A DNA stretch of 64,000 bases from Nitrobacteraceae bacterium AZCC 2146 (GTDB taxonomy: Bacteria > Pseudomonadota > Alphaproteobacteria > Rhizobiales > Xanthobacteraceae): positions 5,878,001-5,942,000 of the forward strand of contig JBAGRP010000001.1 of assembly GCA_036924855.1 (NCBI GenBank). The letters run 5' to 3'. Position numbers and translations under genes: made by a program. Position 1 is the stretch's first letter; every line of letters begins with the position of its first letter. The notes beneath the pieces were generated by a model that saw nothing but the letters and a program-made list of their open reading frames with translations, was not told where the DNA came from and did not search any database. This document shows positions 1 to 9,653 of the stretch, in pieces.

Positions 1-1
1 G

Positions 2-100
2 GAAGCGGTTGGCTTTAAGGGCGAGCGCTATGCACCTTCGTATCGTTCCGTGACCCCCTTTGGATACCCGACGATTACCTACGTTCAATTGAGCCACTGA
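2..100 (+). CDS. 3' end of an unidentified gene (partial)
   Basis: An open frame enters from the left edge and stops with TGA at 98-100. The 32 visible residues end in TITYVQLSH and contain several aromatic residues. No family can be named from so short a tail. About 110 bases separate it from the next gene on the same strand. Confidence 0.4.
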   Translation, partial: EAVGFKGERYAPSYRSVTPFGYPTITYVQLSH

Positions 101-211
101 TCGCAATCGTCTTAGGCTGGATGCGTCGCAAAAGCGCACAGGCCCATGAAGTGCGACGGTAAAAAAAGGATGATCGACGAATAGCCACGATATTACCAAG
201 GGGAGGCTGCA

Positions 212-433
212 ATGCTGAACTGCTCCGAAAGTCCTAGATCTGGCAGAGTCGCGCGATGCGCAGTTTGCGATGGCAAGTTTGGTCTCGTCCGGCACTACTC
301 GTGGCGAACCCCGCTTTGTTCCAAGAAGTGCGTCGATCGCTTCAGAGCTCGCCGGGCAAGTGACCGCAATTGGTTGGCCTGGCTCCAAATCGCCTTTAAC
401 CGGGAGCCAGAAAACCGCGCGAGGGCTCTATGA
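212..433 (+). CDS. small cysteine-pair (zinc-ribbon-like) protein, hypothetical
   Basis: Encodes 73 residues with a CAVC pair near residues 16-19 and a second CSKKC pair near 36-40, a spacing typical of a small zinc-binding knuckle. The rest is basic (RFRARRASDR). An AAGGGGAGG ribosome-binding site lies just upstream of the ATG. Its stop overlaps the start of the next small gene (430), so the two are probably translationally coupled. A decayed copy of both genes lies at 63037-63382, which shows this is a recurrent gene pair rather than a chance frame. No function can be assigned; zinc binding is inferred from cysteines only. Confidence 0.6.
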   Translation: MLNCSESPRSGRVARCAVCDGKFGLVRHYSWRTPLCSKKCVDRFRARRASDRNWLAWLQIAFNREPENRARAL

Positions 434-651
434 CATTTCGGCAGATCTCACAACGAGGCAAACAATACTTAAAAGCAGCACAGACTATGCTCCACGCTGC
501 CCAAACCATGACCGACCGAGCGATTGCGGGTCAGCTTAAGGCCCTTGCCGACGACTGCCAGCGGCGAGCTGAGAAAGCTTCTCATGTTGATGCGGCCAAA
601 GCATCCGCTCGATCGGCTGCTAACGCTAGAGGCGAGTGGTACATCACCTGA
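430..651 (+). CDS. small Ala-rich helical protein, hypothetical
   Basis: Encodes 73 residues, rich in Ala, Gln, Lys and Arg and predicted helical (QYLKAAQTML...LKALADDCQRRAEKA). The ATG overlaps the last codon and stop of the upstream zinc-ribbon-like gene in the ATGA style, so they form a two-gene unit. The degenerate copy near 63250-63382 keeps the segment MTDRAIAGQLKALADD almost unchanged while its upstream part carries stops. Sequence conservation between the copies supports a real coding region. The function is unknown. Confidence 0.55.
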   Translation: MTFRQISQRGKQYLKAAQTMLHAAQTMTDRAIAGQLKALADDCQRRAEKASHVDAAKASARSAANARGEWYIT

Positions 652-835
652 TGGGCAGCTTCACAGCCCAACCTGCGGGTTAAATGCCTGTGACGTTGGG
701 ATGCCCGGCGCGCGGCCCAGTAACGAGCTTTTTATTCCTTCGTTACCGTCTGCAGAGCTTCAAGTTGGGGCTGATATCCTATCAGAATAAAATGATTTTC
801 GTTCTTGGATATCTGTTCTGACCGGACGTCGAACG

Positions 836-1355
836 TGGCTATGGGCGGGATTTCACGGGAGCCGGACAGTATCGACCAAGTTCAGACGGCATTGGTCACC
901 AGAACAAATTGCTGGCTGGCTCAAGCGCACATATCAAGGGGAACTGCAGAAGCAGGTGTCGCACGAGACGATCTATCGCAGCTTGTTCATTCAAGCGCGA
1001 GGCGTTCTGAAAAAAGAGCTGCTCGAGCACCTGAGAGCGAAACGCGCCATCCGCCGCTCCAGGCATGCCAGCCTTAAACGGAACGGGCTCGGGCAGATCA
1101 AGAACGCTGTGTCCATCAGCGAAAGGCCGGCATCCGCTGAAGGTCGCGCCGTGCCGGGCCATTGGGAGGGGGACCTGATCGGCGGGTTCCGGAACAGCTA
1201 GGTCGCAACGCTTGTCGAGCGTGGTTCGCGCTACGTGTGCTAGGCAAGGTTGCGAACAAAGATACTGAAAGCGTCGTCTCGGCGCTGATCAAACAATCGC
1301 AGAGATTGCCCACTGAACTTTACCGATCGCTAACATTGGGCAGAGGTAAAGAGCT
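836..1355 (+). pseudogene. IS30-family transposase, 5' part (broken)
   Basis: The frame around 881-1198 reads HWSPEQIAGWLKRTYQGEL, then VSHETIYRSLFIQARGVLKK and VPGHWEGDLIGG, all typical of IS30 transposases; GHWEGDLI carries the first catalytic Asp. A TAG at 1199-1201 interrupts it, and VATLVERGSRYV follows in frame. Later pieces (LPTELYRSLT, GRGKEL) are in shifted frames. The N-terminal helix-turn-helix part is missing. The gene is cut at 1355 by the IS5-like element and resumes at 2893. Confidence 0.8.
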
Positions 1356-2892
1356 GGTCGTCCGTGAAGTTTCCCGCAACGCGCTGGTTCAAGCGTATTG
1401 CGGCTGGCGGATGATGCACCGGAGCCTCTGCATCAGGGCCCGCAAAAGCCGTTCGAACCAGCGCAGCAGCAGGTGGAAGTTGAAGCCGGCGACGGCAAGG
1501 ACGGGGTTGATTCGGTCGCCGGCGCGGCCCTTGAGGTGGTTGCGGCCCTTGCGGTGTTCGGCCTTGAGGTGACCGATCACCGGCTCGACCGCGGCGCGGT
1601 GCTTCATCTCGCGGCGGATGGTCTTGGTGACGCGGCGGACCTGGCCGGAGATCCAGACCCTGAAGCGGTTTGGATAGCTGTGGCCGCGATAGCCTTTATC
1701 GACATGGATGCGCTGGACGTCGACGCCGGTCAGCTTCTGCAGATCGGTGATGACCGGCCCCAGCGTGTGGCCGTCATACGGATTGCCGTGCAGCGCCTTG
1801 GCGTGCAGCACGAACTGGCCACCTTTCGGCGCGGTGACCGGGGTGACCACGGAGACCTTGCAGCCGAACTCATAGGGTGCGCGCGCCTTGCCCTTGCCGA
1901 TGCATTCGACTTCCGGGGCGTGCAGCGAATAGACCTTTGGGCCGCGCTGACGGTGATCCTGTTGCCGCACGCGGCTGGCGAGAACGAGCAGCGGCGCGAA
2001 GCGATCCTCCAGCACGGCGTTGCCTTCGACCTTGCGGCGGATGTCGCGGATGATGCGGCCAAGCCGGGTGCGCAGGAATTTGAGCGCGCGGCGGGCGCGC
2101 TTGAACTGATGGGCATGGGTGTAACGCCCGACCATGATCGCCGCGTGCTTGGCGAGGCGCAGATAACTCTGACGCAGGCTGACGCCCTCGCGTTTGGCTA
2201 GATCGACCAGCTTCTCGATCGCACGATGGTTGAGCCGGGCGTCGGTGGGATGCGCAACCGCCTTCTCCTGCACGGTGGTGTCGACGACCACCCGTTCCAG
2301 ATCCCTGGTTTGCAGCGCGCCGCTGCGGTGCGCCACCGCAAGGCTCTCTTGCAGCAGCGCCGTAAGCTGCTCCTCGCCCAGCCGCTGGCGCCAGCGCGTC
2401 AGCGAGGAGCGGTCAAATGGCAGGTCGTGCCGAAACACCGCCTCGCCGCAGAAGAACTGGAAATACGGGTTCTCTACCCAGCGCGCGCACAGCGCCTCAT
2501 CGGACAGATTGTGCACGTGCTGAGGATCAAGAGCCCGGCGATCAGCCGCGTCGGCAATGGCGGCTGCCCGGGCCCGGGCCGATACACCGCGCCAAACCGC
2601 GTCGCCACAAACTCCCAATCGTGCTCCGCGGCCAGCCGGACCAGCGGGTGCCCGAGGTCGATGATCACATCCAGCGCCGGCCGGAACAACTCCACCTGAC
2701 GATCGTCGCGCAGCTTGCTCATCGATCCCCCCAACAGCCGAACACTATCCGAAGGAATCACGAAACGCTCAGATTGAGAATCCCAAAACGCAGGAAAACC
2801 GCGGCACGACCGCCGCTTTCTTGCAAAATTGAATACTTGGTCAAAGCAGATCAGGCCGGATTATCAACCGCTTCTGCATTTCACGGGCGACT
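1356..2892 (-). mobile_element. IS5-family-like insertion sequence inserted in an IS30 transposase gene
   Basis: This 1537-base insert splits the IS30 gene. The left end GGTCGTCCGTGAA and the reverse complement of the right end AGTCGCCCGTGAA form imperfect terminal inverted repeats. AGCT occurs on both sides (1352-1355 and 2893-2896), and joining the flanks restores GGTAAAGAGCTCGCCGATCATCAG-type IS30 coding sequence (GKELADHQ). AGCT is itself a palindrome, so the exact end is uncertain by a few bases. The transposase gene lies on the minus strand. Confidence 0.85.
1389..2722 (-). pseudogene. IS5-family transposase, frameshifted
   Basis: The ATG at 2720-2722 follows a G-rich ribosome-binding site and begins MSKLRDDRQVELFRPALD, the N-terminal DUF772-type domain. 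That frame runs to about 2520 (LIAGLLIL) and then leaves the family pattern. The family sequence continues in another frame from HVHNLSDEALCARW to the stop at 1389. One missing A after CTC in the gene (AAG read as AG) explains the switch. The C-terminal part keeps DDE landmarks: VVVDTTVQEK, HVDKGYRGH and the YREMK-like RREMKHRAAVEPVIGHLK block. It is probably inactive unless frameshifting restores it or the base is a sequence error. Confidence 0.85.
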
Positions 2893-3151
2893 AGCTCGCC
2901 GATCATCAGCGCCTGACATTGGCCACTGAGATGTCGATTTTTGTGACCCTCAGTTCCCCTGGCAGCGCAGCTCAAACGAAAACACCAACAGATTGCTGCG
3001 CCAATATGTTCCACGCGGCACTGATCTTTCCCTGCATAGCCAGACCAAGCTTAACGCGATAGCAAGGCAGCTAAACGAAAGGCCACGAAAGACCTTGCTC
3101 TATCAGATCCCAGCTGAGAAGTTCGCAGAGTGTGTTGCAGCGATCAGTTGA
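2893..3151 (+). pseudogene. IS30-family transposase, 3' part
   Basis: After the IS5-like insert the IS30 gene resumes with ADHQRLTLATE, then shifts frame by one base and continues VDFCDPQFPWQRSSNENTN, LLRQYVPRGTDLS and LNERPRKTL, ending at TGA 3149-3151. The FCDP...PWQRxSNENTNGLLRQY block contains the last catalytic Glu of the DDE triad. A 26-base stretch around its stop (3136-3161) recurs with 3 mismatches at 9516-9541. Confidence 0.85.
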
Positions 3152-3308
3152 ACCCGCCGCACTTTTCGGACGTCACAACTGGACTCAGGAATGTCTGCTG
3201 TTCGAGCAAGAGCGGAATTCCTGCTTGCGTGACCCGGTTTGCGAGCCTGACCCACAGCAGATCTCGCGGTCGGGTTGCTTGTCTTTAGGCCGGCTCACGA
3301 GTGCAGCA

Positions 3309-6300
3309 TCACGACGCAGTGTTTGCGATCGCCGGCAGGGCGAATTGAAAGCTGGCGCCGCGGGGCAGGTTCGCGCTCGCCCACAATCGTCCGTTATGCG
3401 CGTCGATGATCGACCGGCAGATCGACAGCCCAAACCCCAAACCGTCCGGTTTCGTGGTGTAGAAAGCCTCGAATACGCGGTTGAGATCCGCCGGCGCGAA
3501 GCCTGGACCCGAATCTCGCACCTCGACTGACGCGCCATCCGGTTCGTTACGGGTGCTGATGAGCAATTCCCGCTCCTCTTCGTCGACGTCGCGCATCGCT
3601 TCGATAGCATTGATGATCAAATTAACTAGTACCTGTTGCAGCTGGACCCGATCACCCTGGACACGCGGCAAGCCCTCCGCCAACTGCGTCCGCACCGAGA
3701 CGCTATTGTGTGCGGCTTCCGTACGGGTGAGAGCAATAACCTCGAGGATGGCATCGTTGATCTCTACGGCGTCTTTTCGTGCGGGCGCCTTCTTCATGAG
3801 TGCGCGGATTCGCCCAACGACCTCGCCTGCGCGAGTCCCCTCCTTGACAATAAGAGCGAGCGCGTCATCCACCTCGCGAAAATTCGGTGGCTTAGCGCTT
3901 AGCAAGCGCCGAGCGGCTAACGCGTACGTGACTGCCGCTGTGATCGGCTGGTTCACTTCATGCGTGATCGAGGCCGTCAATTGGCCCATCGTCGCGACGC
4001 GGTTTACGTGTGCGAGGTCCGCCTGCGCCTTGCGCAGTGCCTCTTCGGCGTGCTTACGCCCCGTCAGATCGAGCACGAAGGCGACACCCTCATTTTGGCG
4101 GTCGCCGAACGTCGTCGCGCCGAGCAGAACCGGTACGCGGCTGCCGTCCTTGTGAAAGTACTCTTTCTCACGCGGTTGGACGGTTCCAGCCGCCTTCAGC
4201 TCTGCGACGGTCTGGTCGTCGGCGTCGCGCCATTCGGCTGGCGTCAGCTCCGTCCATCGCAGCCTACCCGAGACGAGATCTTCCCGGGCGTACCCGAGAA
4301 TATCGAGAAAGGCTTCGTTGGCTTCGATGATCCGGCCCTGAAAATCCCAAATCATGATCCCGATGATGTTCGAGTCGACCAGGCGGCGAATCCTGGCCTC
4401 CCGTTCCTGGAGATCGTTGTACAGTCGGGCGTTCTCCAGCGAGATCGCCGCTTGCGACGCCAGCAGTTCCAGTACCGAGATCCGGCCGGGCGTAAACACG
4501 TGCGATGCCAGGTTGTTCTCGAGGTAGAGTGCCCCGATCAGCTTGGATTGTTTCACCAGGGGAAGGCAGAGAACCGACCGAGCGTGCTTATGGCAGATGT
4601 ACTGATCTGACGAGAACGGATTCTGCGCCAAGGCGTCATCAAGGATCACGCTTTCCCGCCTCCAGATCACGGTATGGAGCAGGGATTCGGGAAGCTCCGC
4701 CGCTGACACCGCTGTTTGGCGCAGCGCAACCTCAACCTGGCCGCGGCCGGTCGTCGCTTCCGCCGCGATCCGTGGCTCGTCGCCCTGGAGCAGGATCAGC
4801 AGGCCGCGCCCGGCGCCGGCATGCTCGACCGCGATCCGCAGCAGCGTCTTGATGAGCTCATCGACGACGATCTCGCCGGACAGCGCCTGCGCAGCCTTGA
4901 GCACCGTACCGACATCCAGCCGCTCGACGGGTGCGCCAATGGTAGCAGTGCGAGATGCACGGACTTGTGCGTCGCGCAGATGCGGATGGAGCTGTTCCAG
5001 TTGCCGCACCTTGCCGTCGGCTCCCCAACGCAGGTAGCCGTAGCGGGCGTTCCGCAGACACAACTGGGCAAATCGCTCTAGCCCCCGCGCCGCGTAGTAA
5101 CGCGAGGCAAGTTCATTGGCGAGCGCCTCATTGTGAATAAAACCGTTGGTGCGGGCCGAGCGGATGGCCTGTTCGTAGAGGCGCTCGGCATCGAGCTCCC
5201 GGCCTTCGAGACGAGCGATCTCCGCCCCGACCAGCGCCGCGCGGTTCGCGAAATTCTCGGGGCAGTTCTCCGCCCACACCTCGAGTTGCTTGTGATGGGC
5301 GGCCAGCGTCTCCAGATGGCGGGCCCGCTCGCCGGCTGGTGCCGCGTCGCACTGTGCTGCTCGCGCGAGTGCGGCAAAAAAATGGAATTCGGCCACCTCA
5401 AAGAATGAGGGCGACGTCCAGAGAAGCTGCTGCGCCTTCGATGCTGCCTCGATAGCGGAAGCACAGTCGTCTGCGTAGACGCGCGCTTGCAGCTTGCGGA
5501 TCCAATACCAGCATTCGGGAAGCGCCAAACGTGGATCACTCTGCAAATGAGATTCGAACTGGCTCTCGTTGAACCGTTCATCATTGAAGGAGCCGAATTC
5601 TGCCGTCAGGCCGCGCAGAGTCCGGATCAGCCCGAGCTGCGCGGTGATAATGTCGATAACGAGACCAAACCGCGCCTTCCGCGCGAAGTCGAGCCCATTT
5701 TCGGCTTCGCGTTGCGCGTCGCCGAGCGGATCTCCGGCTGCGATAAGATTCGTGTTCAGGTTGTTGCAGCTGTAAGCCGCAAAGGTGAGGTCGCCGATCT
5801 TATTTGCGGCGTCGAAGGCGCGACGCACCAAATCCCGGCCGGTTTGGATGTGCCTCGTCCAGGGCATAACAAGATTGCCGAAGGACATGTAGGCACGGGC
5901 TTGGTAGCGATGCAGTCCACGCTTCTCCACCAGATCGTAGCCAAGCCTGCCGAATCGGAATCCAGCCCGGTAATCGCCAAAGTGTGGTCCGAGAATCATA
6001 CCAAGCCAGACATAAGCGAAGCACGATCCATCGCTGTTACCGTGTTCGAGGCTGAGATTGACCATCCGGCAAATCACGAGTGAGAGGAGGTTCTCGTCGG
6101 TAAACAATGCCGGTGTCACCACCTCGGTCAGAACATCGAGAGTCGCGCGGACCCCTGGATTGCTCATCAACGGCAAGTCGACGAGTTCCTCTATGGAGCG
6201 GGTCCCGACCTGTTGCCATATCCGATCATATTCGTGCCGGACCTCGTCCGTCATGGGATGCGGTGACCAGCGAACACCACCCCTTTGGAGGTATTCAAGA

Positions 6301-8786
6301 CATACCTCCACGCCGCGGTCGCTCCGATCCAAGGTCGTGTACAGCGTCAGCCGCAAGCACGCCACGGCGGCGATGTCGACGAGGTTTCCGGCGCGGCGCG
6401 AAAGCATGGTGAGGCGTTCTTCCGCCGCCGCCAGATCGGCGGTCAGCAGCTCGCACTCGGCCTGGTGGTACTCGATCGAAAAGGTGAGCTCGTATTGTTG
6501 CTCCCAACTGTCCTCCGTCAGCAGTGCGCGGCCGGCTGCGAGATAGCTCAGCGCCGAGGCATAGGCCGTAGAAGTCTTTGCGCGCTTGCCTGCAATAAGA
6601 TTGAGTTCGGCGACCCGGTCGCGCTCGTCCCGCGAATGGATCAGCGTGGCAGCACGGTCGAGCTGGTTCACAATCTCGAAGATCTTCTCCTCTAGCTCCT
6701 CGGACGGTGTTTGCGATGCAAGCACTCGGCCAATCTGAAGATGTGCTGCCGCCCGCTCGTCTTCAGGGATGAGCGCATAGGCCGACTCCTGAACGCGGTC
6801 GTGGAGGAACGCGTAGGAACTATCTAGGCGGAGGACCAACCCCGTACTGGCAGCCTCCCAGAGCGTCATGTGGATCTCCTCTTCCGATACCCCGCGAACC
6901 AGGGTCAAGGTGGCGACCTCGGCCACGTTCCCCAGACAGGCGAGTTGCTTGAGTGCTTGCTGCGTCGTCTCGGACAACCGCTTCAGCTTCGCGACCATGA
7001 AATCCACCACGTTGTCGCTGTAGCCTTTGGCGCGGATGCGCGCTAAGTCCGAGATCCAGGCCGCCGCGTCCGCGTCGAACGCGAGGAGCCCTTCCTCGGC
7101 CAGTCCCGTGAGAAATTGGATTACGAAGAACGGATTGCCGCCAGTTTTCTCGTGCACCAGCTGCGCCAGAGGACGCGCGGAATCCCGATTGCAGTGTAGA
7201 GAATCGACCACGAGTCGGCCGACATCGTCGAGCTCGAGGGGTGCCAGCACAATCTCATGCGTCCTCGTTCCCGCCTTGCGGATCGCCTCCAGCGTCCGCA
7301 TGAGCGGGTGATATGGACTGACCTCGTTGTCGCGATAGGCGCCGACCAGCAGGATGTGCCGCACATCAGGATCGGCGACCAGGTGCTCCAGCAGTTCGAG
7401 AGTTGCCGCGTCCAGCCATTGCAAATCGTCGAGGAACAACGCGAGGGGGTGTTCCGGCCGCGCGAACACGCCGAGGAACCGTCGGAGTACCATCTGGAAG
7501 CGATTCTGCGCATCTTGCGGCGAAAGGTCCGGGACGGGCGGCTGTTTCCCGATGACGAACTCGACCTCGGGGATGAGGTTGACGATAAGCTGGCCGTTCG
7601 GGCCTACCGCGTCCTGCAGCGCCCCCCGCCACTGGCCCACCTCCGCTTCGCTCTTGGCGAGGATCTGACGGACGAGGGTCTGGAAGGCTTGTGCCAAGGT
7701 CGTGTACGGGATGTCGCGCTTGTACTGATCGAACTTGCCGGACGCGAACAGGCCGCGCGGCGGAACCAGCGCCTTGTGCAGCTCGTTCACCACGGAAGAT
7801 TTGCCGACGCCGGAATAACCGGATACGAGCACGAGTTCTGGTGTGCCATGGGCTACGACGCGGTCGAAGGCTGCGAGCAGGGCATCGATCTCGCGTTCCC
7901 GCCCATACAGTTTCTCCGGGATCAGCAACCTGTCCGAAGGGTTGTGCGTGCCCAGCGGGAACGGATCGATACGGCCATGCGATTTCCATTCCCCCAAGCA
8001 CCGTCGAAGATCGACTTCGAGGCCGGAGGCGGTCTGGTAGCGCTCCTCGGCGGTCTTGGCGAGGAGCTTCATCACAATAGCCGAGAGCGGCCCCGGCACG
8101 GCCGCGACCCGCTCGTTGGGCGGCACCGGTTGCCACGCGATATGGCAGTGCACCCACTCCATCGGATCGGCGGCGGTGAAGGGAAGTTGCCCCGTCAACA
8201 TCTCGTAGAAAGTGACACCCAGAGCATAGAGGTCGCTACGGGAGTCCACCGAACGATTCATCCGTCCGGTTTGTTCCGGCGCCATGTAGGCGAGCGTGCC
8301 CGCGATCACCTCTGGCGGGGCGAGGGCTTGGCGCTCGCGCGGCAGACGCGAAGCGATGCCGAACCCCGTCAGCCACACGCCGCTGCTTGCCGATTCCACC
8401 AGAATATTTGCCGGCTTGATGTCCTTATGGATGAGGCCACGCTCATGCACATGGCGGAGCGCGCCCGCGAGCGGGATCGCGATGCCCAGGAAATGCGATA
8501 CGTCCAGTGGCCGGCCAAGCAGTCGATCGAGCGGCGTACCGCCGGGATCCTCAAGCACCAGCGTCATACGGCCGTTATCGTACGTAAGCGCGACGGGTCG
8601 CGCCGCCCAGTCGGCGTCAAGTTCGGACTTAAGCGCATATTCGTGTTCAAGTCGCTCGACGCAACCGGGCGAGGTTTCTTCTGCGGCAACCAGCAGGATC
8701 GGCGTCAAGCCGTTGCCAGAGCCCCGGTATAGAGCGATGTCGCCCTCCCGCAGCGACGAAAATACGTAGCCTGAGAGCTCGTTCAT
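3309..8786 (-). CDS. kinase-like/AAA-type ATPase/GAF/PAS hybrid sensor histidine kinase
   Basis: Encodes 1825 residues, with AGGAGG a few bases before the ATG. Domain order: protein-kinase-like domain (about 1-265), STAND/AAA NTPase (about 290-600; Walker A GYSGVGKSS at 323-331, Walker B LFLDDLQWLD near 450), a long helical TPR-like stretch (600-1280), GAF (about 1290-1465), PAS (1467-1577) and HisKA/HATPase (H-box THEVNQP with His near 1609, N-box NLIINAIEAM, G boxes DSGPGF and GLGFGLS). This architecture belongs to the trifunctional kinase/ATPase/histidine kinase family. The kinase-like domain keeps HKDIKPAN and MAPEQ but has TGFG in place of DFG and no clear VAIK lysine, so Ser/Thr kinase activity is doubtful. 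No response regulator lies nearby; the partner is unknown. It is probably cytoplasmic, since no membrane segment is seen. Confidence 0.93.
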   Translation of the reverse strand: MNELSGYVFSSLREGDIALYRGSGNGLTPILLVAAEETSPGCVERLEHEYALKSELDADWAARPVALTYDNGRMTLVLEDPGGTPLDRLLGRPLDVSHFLGIAIPLAGALRHVHERGLIHKDIKPANILVESASSGVWLTGFGIASRLPRERQALAPPEVIAGTLAYMAPEQTGRMNRSVDSRSDLYALGVTFYEMLTGQLPFTAADPMEWVHCHIAWQPVPPNERVAAVPGPLSAIVMKLLAKTAEERYQTASGLEVDLRRCLGEWKSHGRIDPFPLGTHNPSDRLLIPEKLYGREREIDALLAAFDRVVAHGTPELVLVSGYSGVGKSSVVNELHKALVPPRGLFASGKFDQYKRDIPYTTLAQAFQTLVRQILAKSEAEVGQWRGALQDAVGPNGQLIVNLIPEVEFVIGKQPPVPDLSPQDAQNRFQMVLRRFLGVFARPEHPLALFLDDLQWLDAATLELLEHLVADPDVRHILLVGAYRDNEVSPYHPLMRTLEAIRKAGTRTHEIVLAPLELDDVGRLVVDSLHCNRDSARPLAQLVHEKTGGNPFFVIQFLTGLAEEGLLAFDADAAAWISDLARIRAKGYSDNVVDFMVAKLKRLSETTQQALKQLACLGNVAEVATLTLVRGVSEEEIHMTLWEAASTGLVLRLDSSYAFLHDRVQESAYALIPEDERAAAHLQIGRVLASQTPSEELEEKIFEIVNQLDRAATLIHSRDERDRVAELNLIAGKRAKTSTAYASALSYLAAGRALLTEDSWEQQYELTFSIEYHQAECELLTADLAAAEERLTMLSRRAGNLVDIAAVACLRLTLYTTLDRSDRGVEVCLEYLQRGGVRWSPHPMTDEVRHEYDRIWQQVGTRSIEELVDLPLMSNPGVRATLDVLTEVVTPALFTDENLLSLVICRMVNLSLEHGNSDGSCFAYVWLGMILGPHFGDYRAGFRFGRLGYDLVEKRGLHRYQARAYMSFGNLVMPWTRHIQTGRDLVRRAFDAANKIGDLTFAAYSCNNLNTNLIAAGDPLGDAQREAENGLDFARKARFGLVIDIITAQLGLIRTLRGLTAEFGSFNDERFNESQFESHLQSDPRLALPECWYWIRKLQARVYADDCASAIEAASKAQQLLWTSPSFFEVAEFHFFAALARAAQCDAAPAGERARHLETLAAHHKQLEVWAENCPENFANRAALVGAEIARLEGRELDAERLYEQAIRSARTNGFIHNEALANELASRYYAARGLERFAQLCLRNARYGYLRWGADGKVRQLEQLHPHLRDAQVRASRTATIGAPVERLDVGTVLKAAQALSGEIVVDELIKTLLRIAVEHAGAGRGLLILLQGDEPRIAAEATTGRGQVEVALRQTAVSAAELPESLLHTVIWRRESVILDDALAQNPFSSDQYICHKHARSVLCLPLVKQSKLIGALYLENNLASHVFTPGRISVLELLASQAAISLENARLYNDLQEREARIRRLVDSNIIGIMIWDFQGRIIEANEAFLDILGYAREDLVSGRLRWTELTPAEWRDADDQTVAELKAAGTVQPREKEYFHKDGSRVPVLLGATTFGDRQNEGVAFVLDLTGRKHAEEALRKAQADLAHVNRVATMGQLTASITHEVNQPITAAVTYALAARRLLSAKPPNFREVDDALALIVKEGTRAGEVVGRIRALMKKAPARKDAVEINDAILEVIALTRTEAAHNSVSVRTQLAEGLPRVQGDRVQLQQVLVNLIINAIEAMRDVDEEERELLISTRNEPDGASVEVRDSGPGFAPADLNRVFEAFYTTKPDGLGFGLSICRSIIDAHNGRLWASANLPRGASFQFALPAIANTAS

Positions 8787-8896
8787 GAAGGCCTCCTGGT
8801 AGGAGGACTAGTCCAGCACATTGATTAGGTTACGATTGCTCTTGCTCGTCAACCCAAAAACAGGCACCCAAAAATGCGATCGGTGCCATATTGTGC

Positions 8897-9007
8897 AAGC
8901 CGCGCATGCTGGTAACCGTCGCGCTCGCCAACAAGATGGCGCGGATCATCTGGGCGCTCCTTGTCAAGCAGGAAAGCTACAGAGCTCCGGTCGCAGCCAA
9001 GGCGTGA
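8897..9007 (+). pseudogene. IS110-family transposase, C-terminal remnant
   Basis: The frame reads KPRMLVTVALANKMARIIW and ALLVKQESYRAP, ending at TGA 9005-9007. This is the C-terminal end of IS110-type transposases, which usually close with VALANKMARIxWA. Everything upstream has been lost. The following 150 bases (MAQQSARRGRKNQMNP in another frame) may be the rest of the same element. Confidence 0.65.
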
Positions 9008-9347
9008 GCCTGGCAGACCTGAGGTCGTCGCAGATGTAGTCGGTCGAAGGAGGGTATGGCGCAACAGTCGGCGAGACGGGGTCGGAAGAACCAGATGAAC
9101 CCATCGTGCCTGGAGCACGCATTTATGATTTGGTTCCGGTCCGCGAACTCCCATACGGGCCCGCAGCTCCATCGCTGCACAATCAGAGGCCGGACAGATG
9201 GCAGCATCCGACTACGTGCCGATATTCTTCAAAAACCGCTTGCATCTCGCGGGGCGTCCACAGATGGGTTAACGCCCTTAGGCCACTCACCTCGCGTCTA
9301 AGCCCTCCGCATCGTCAGCAACGAACAGCGCGACCGGGCGATGCAAT
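9008..9347. other. intergenic debris, no confident gene
   Basis: The stretch lies between the IS110 remnant and the carboxypeptidase fragment. Short frames exist on both strands, but none shows a ribosome-binding site, domain motif or conserved pattern. The first 100 bases are likely IS110 tail sequence. Confidence 0.4.
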
Positions 9348-9535
9348 TTAATCACTCTGCGTGATAGCCGAAGCACCGTTTGCGTAAAACGCTTTGGCAT
9401 CTTCACTAAAGGCGATGCCAGAGGATCGCTTGGTGTAAAGCATGTGGCCTCCACGATAGAGTTTGAGTGAGACTCGATCACGGATGGCCTCGGCCAGATG
9501 GTCGACCACATATTTGCCGCGATCGGTTGAACCCG
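9348..9535 (-). pseudogene. serine carboxypeptidase (peptidase S10) C-terminal fragment
   Basis: The minus-strand frame reads YVVDHLAEAIRDRVSLKLY, then RGGHMLYTKRSS and DAKAFYANGA before the stop at 9348. The GGHMxY block carries the catalytic His of S10 carboxypeptidases, and the Asp/His-containing end is typical of the family. Upstream the similarity stops where a 26-base copy of the IS30 gene end begins (9516-9541), which suggests an insertion followed by deletion removed the rest. It is only about 60 residues of a protein normally near 500. Confidence 0.6.
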
Positions 9536-9541
9536 CCGCGC
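9516..9541 (+). repeat. 26-base copy of the IS30 gene end
   Basis: The stretch matches 3136-3161, spanning the stop codon of the IS30 transposase, with 3 mismatches (GCGATCRGTTGAACCCGCCGC core). It sits exactly where the carboxypeptidase homology ends and is probably an IS30 insertion scar. Confidence 0.45.
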
Positions 9542-9653
9542 AAAGTCGCGATATTGCGGCGATGAAAGGCGTTCCCGCCCAAATGGTCGAAGTGCCAAAT
9601 TGTATTAAGCCCAAAGCGACGTTTAAAATTGCGCAAAGGCTTGAGAGCTGTCG

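Noticed and set aside
1398..2201. Long plus-strand frame over the IS5-like element
   Set aside because: It is the antisense of the transposase; the minus-strand product matches a known family and this one does not.
7257..8732. 491-residue plus-strand frame
   Set aside because: Antisense to the kinase-like and ATPase domains of the giant histidine kinase; no domain motif and biased composition.
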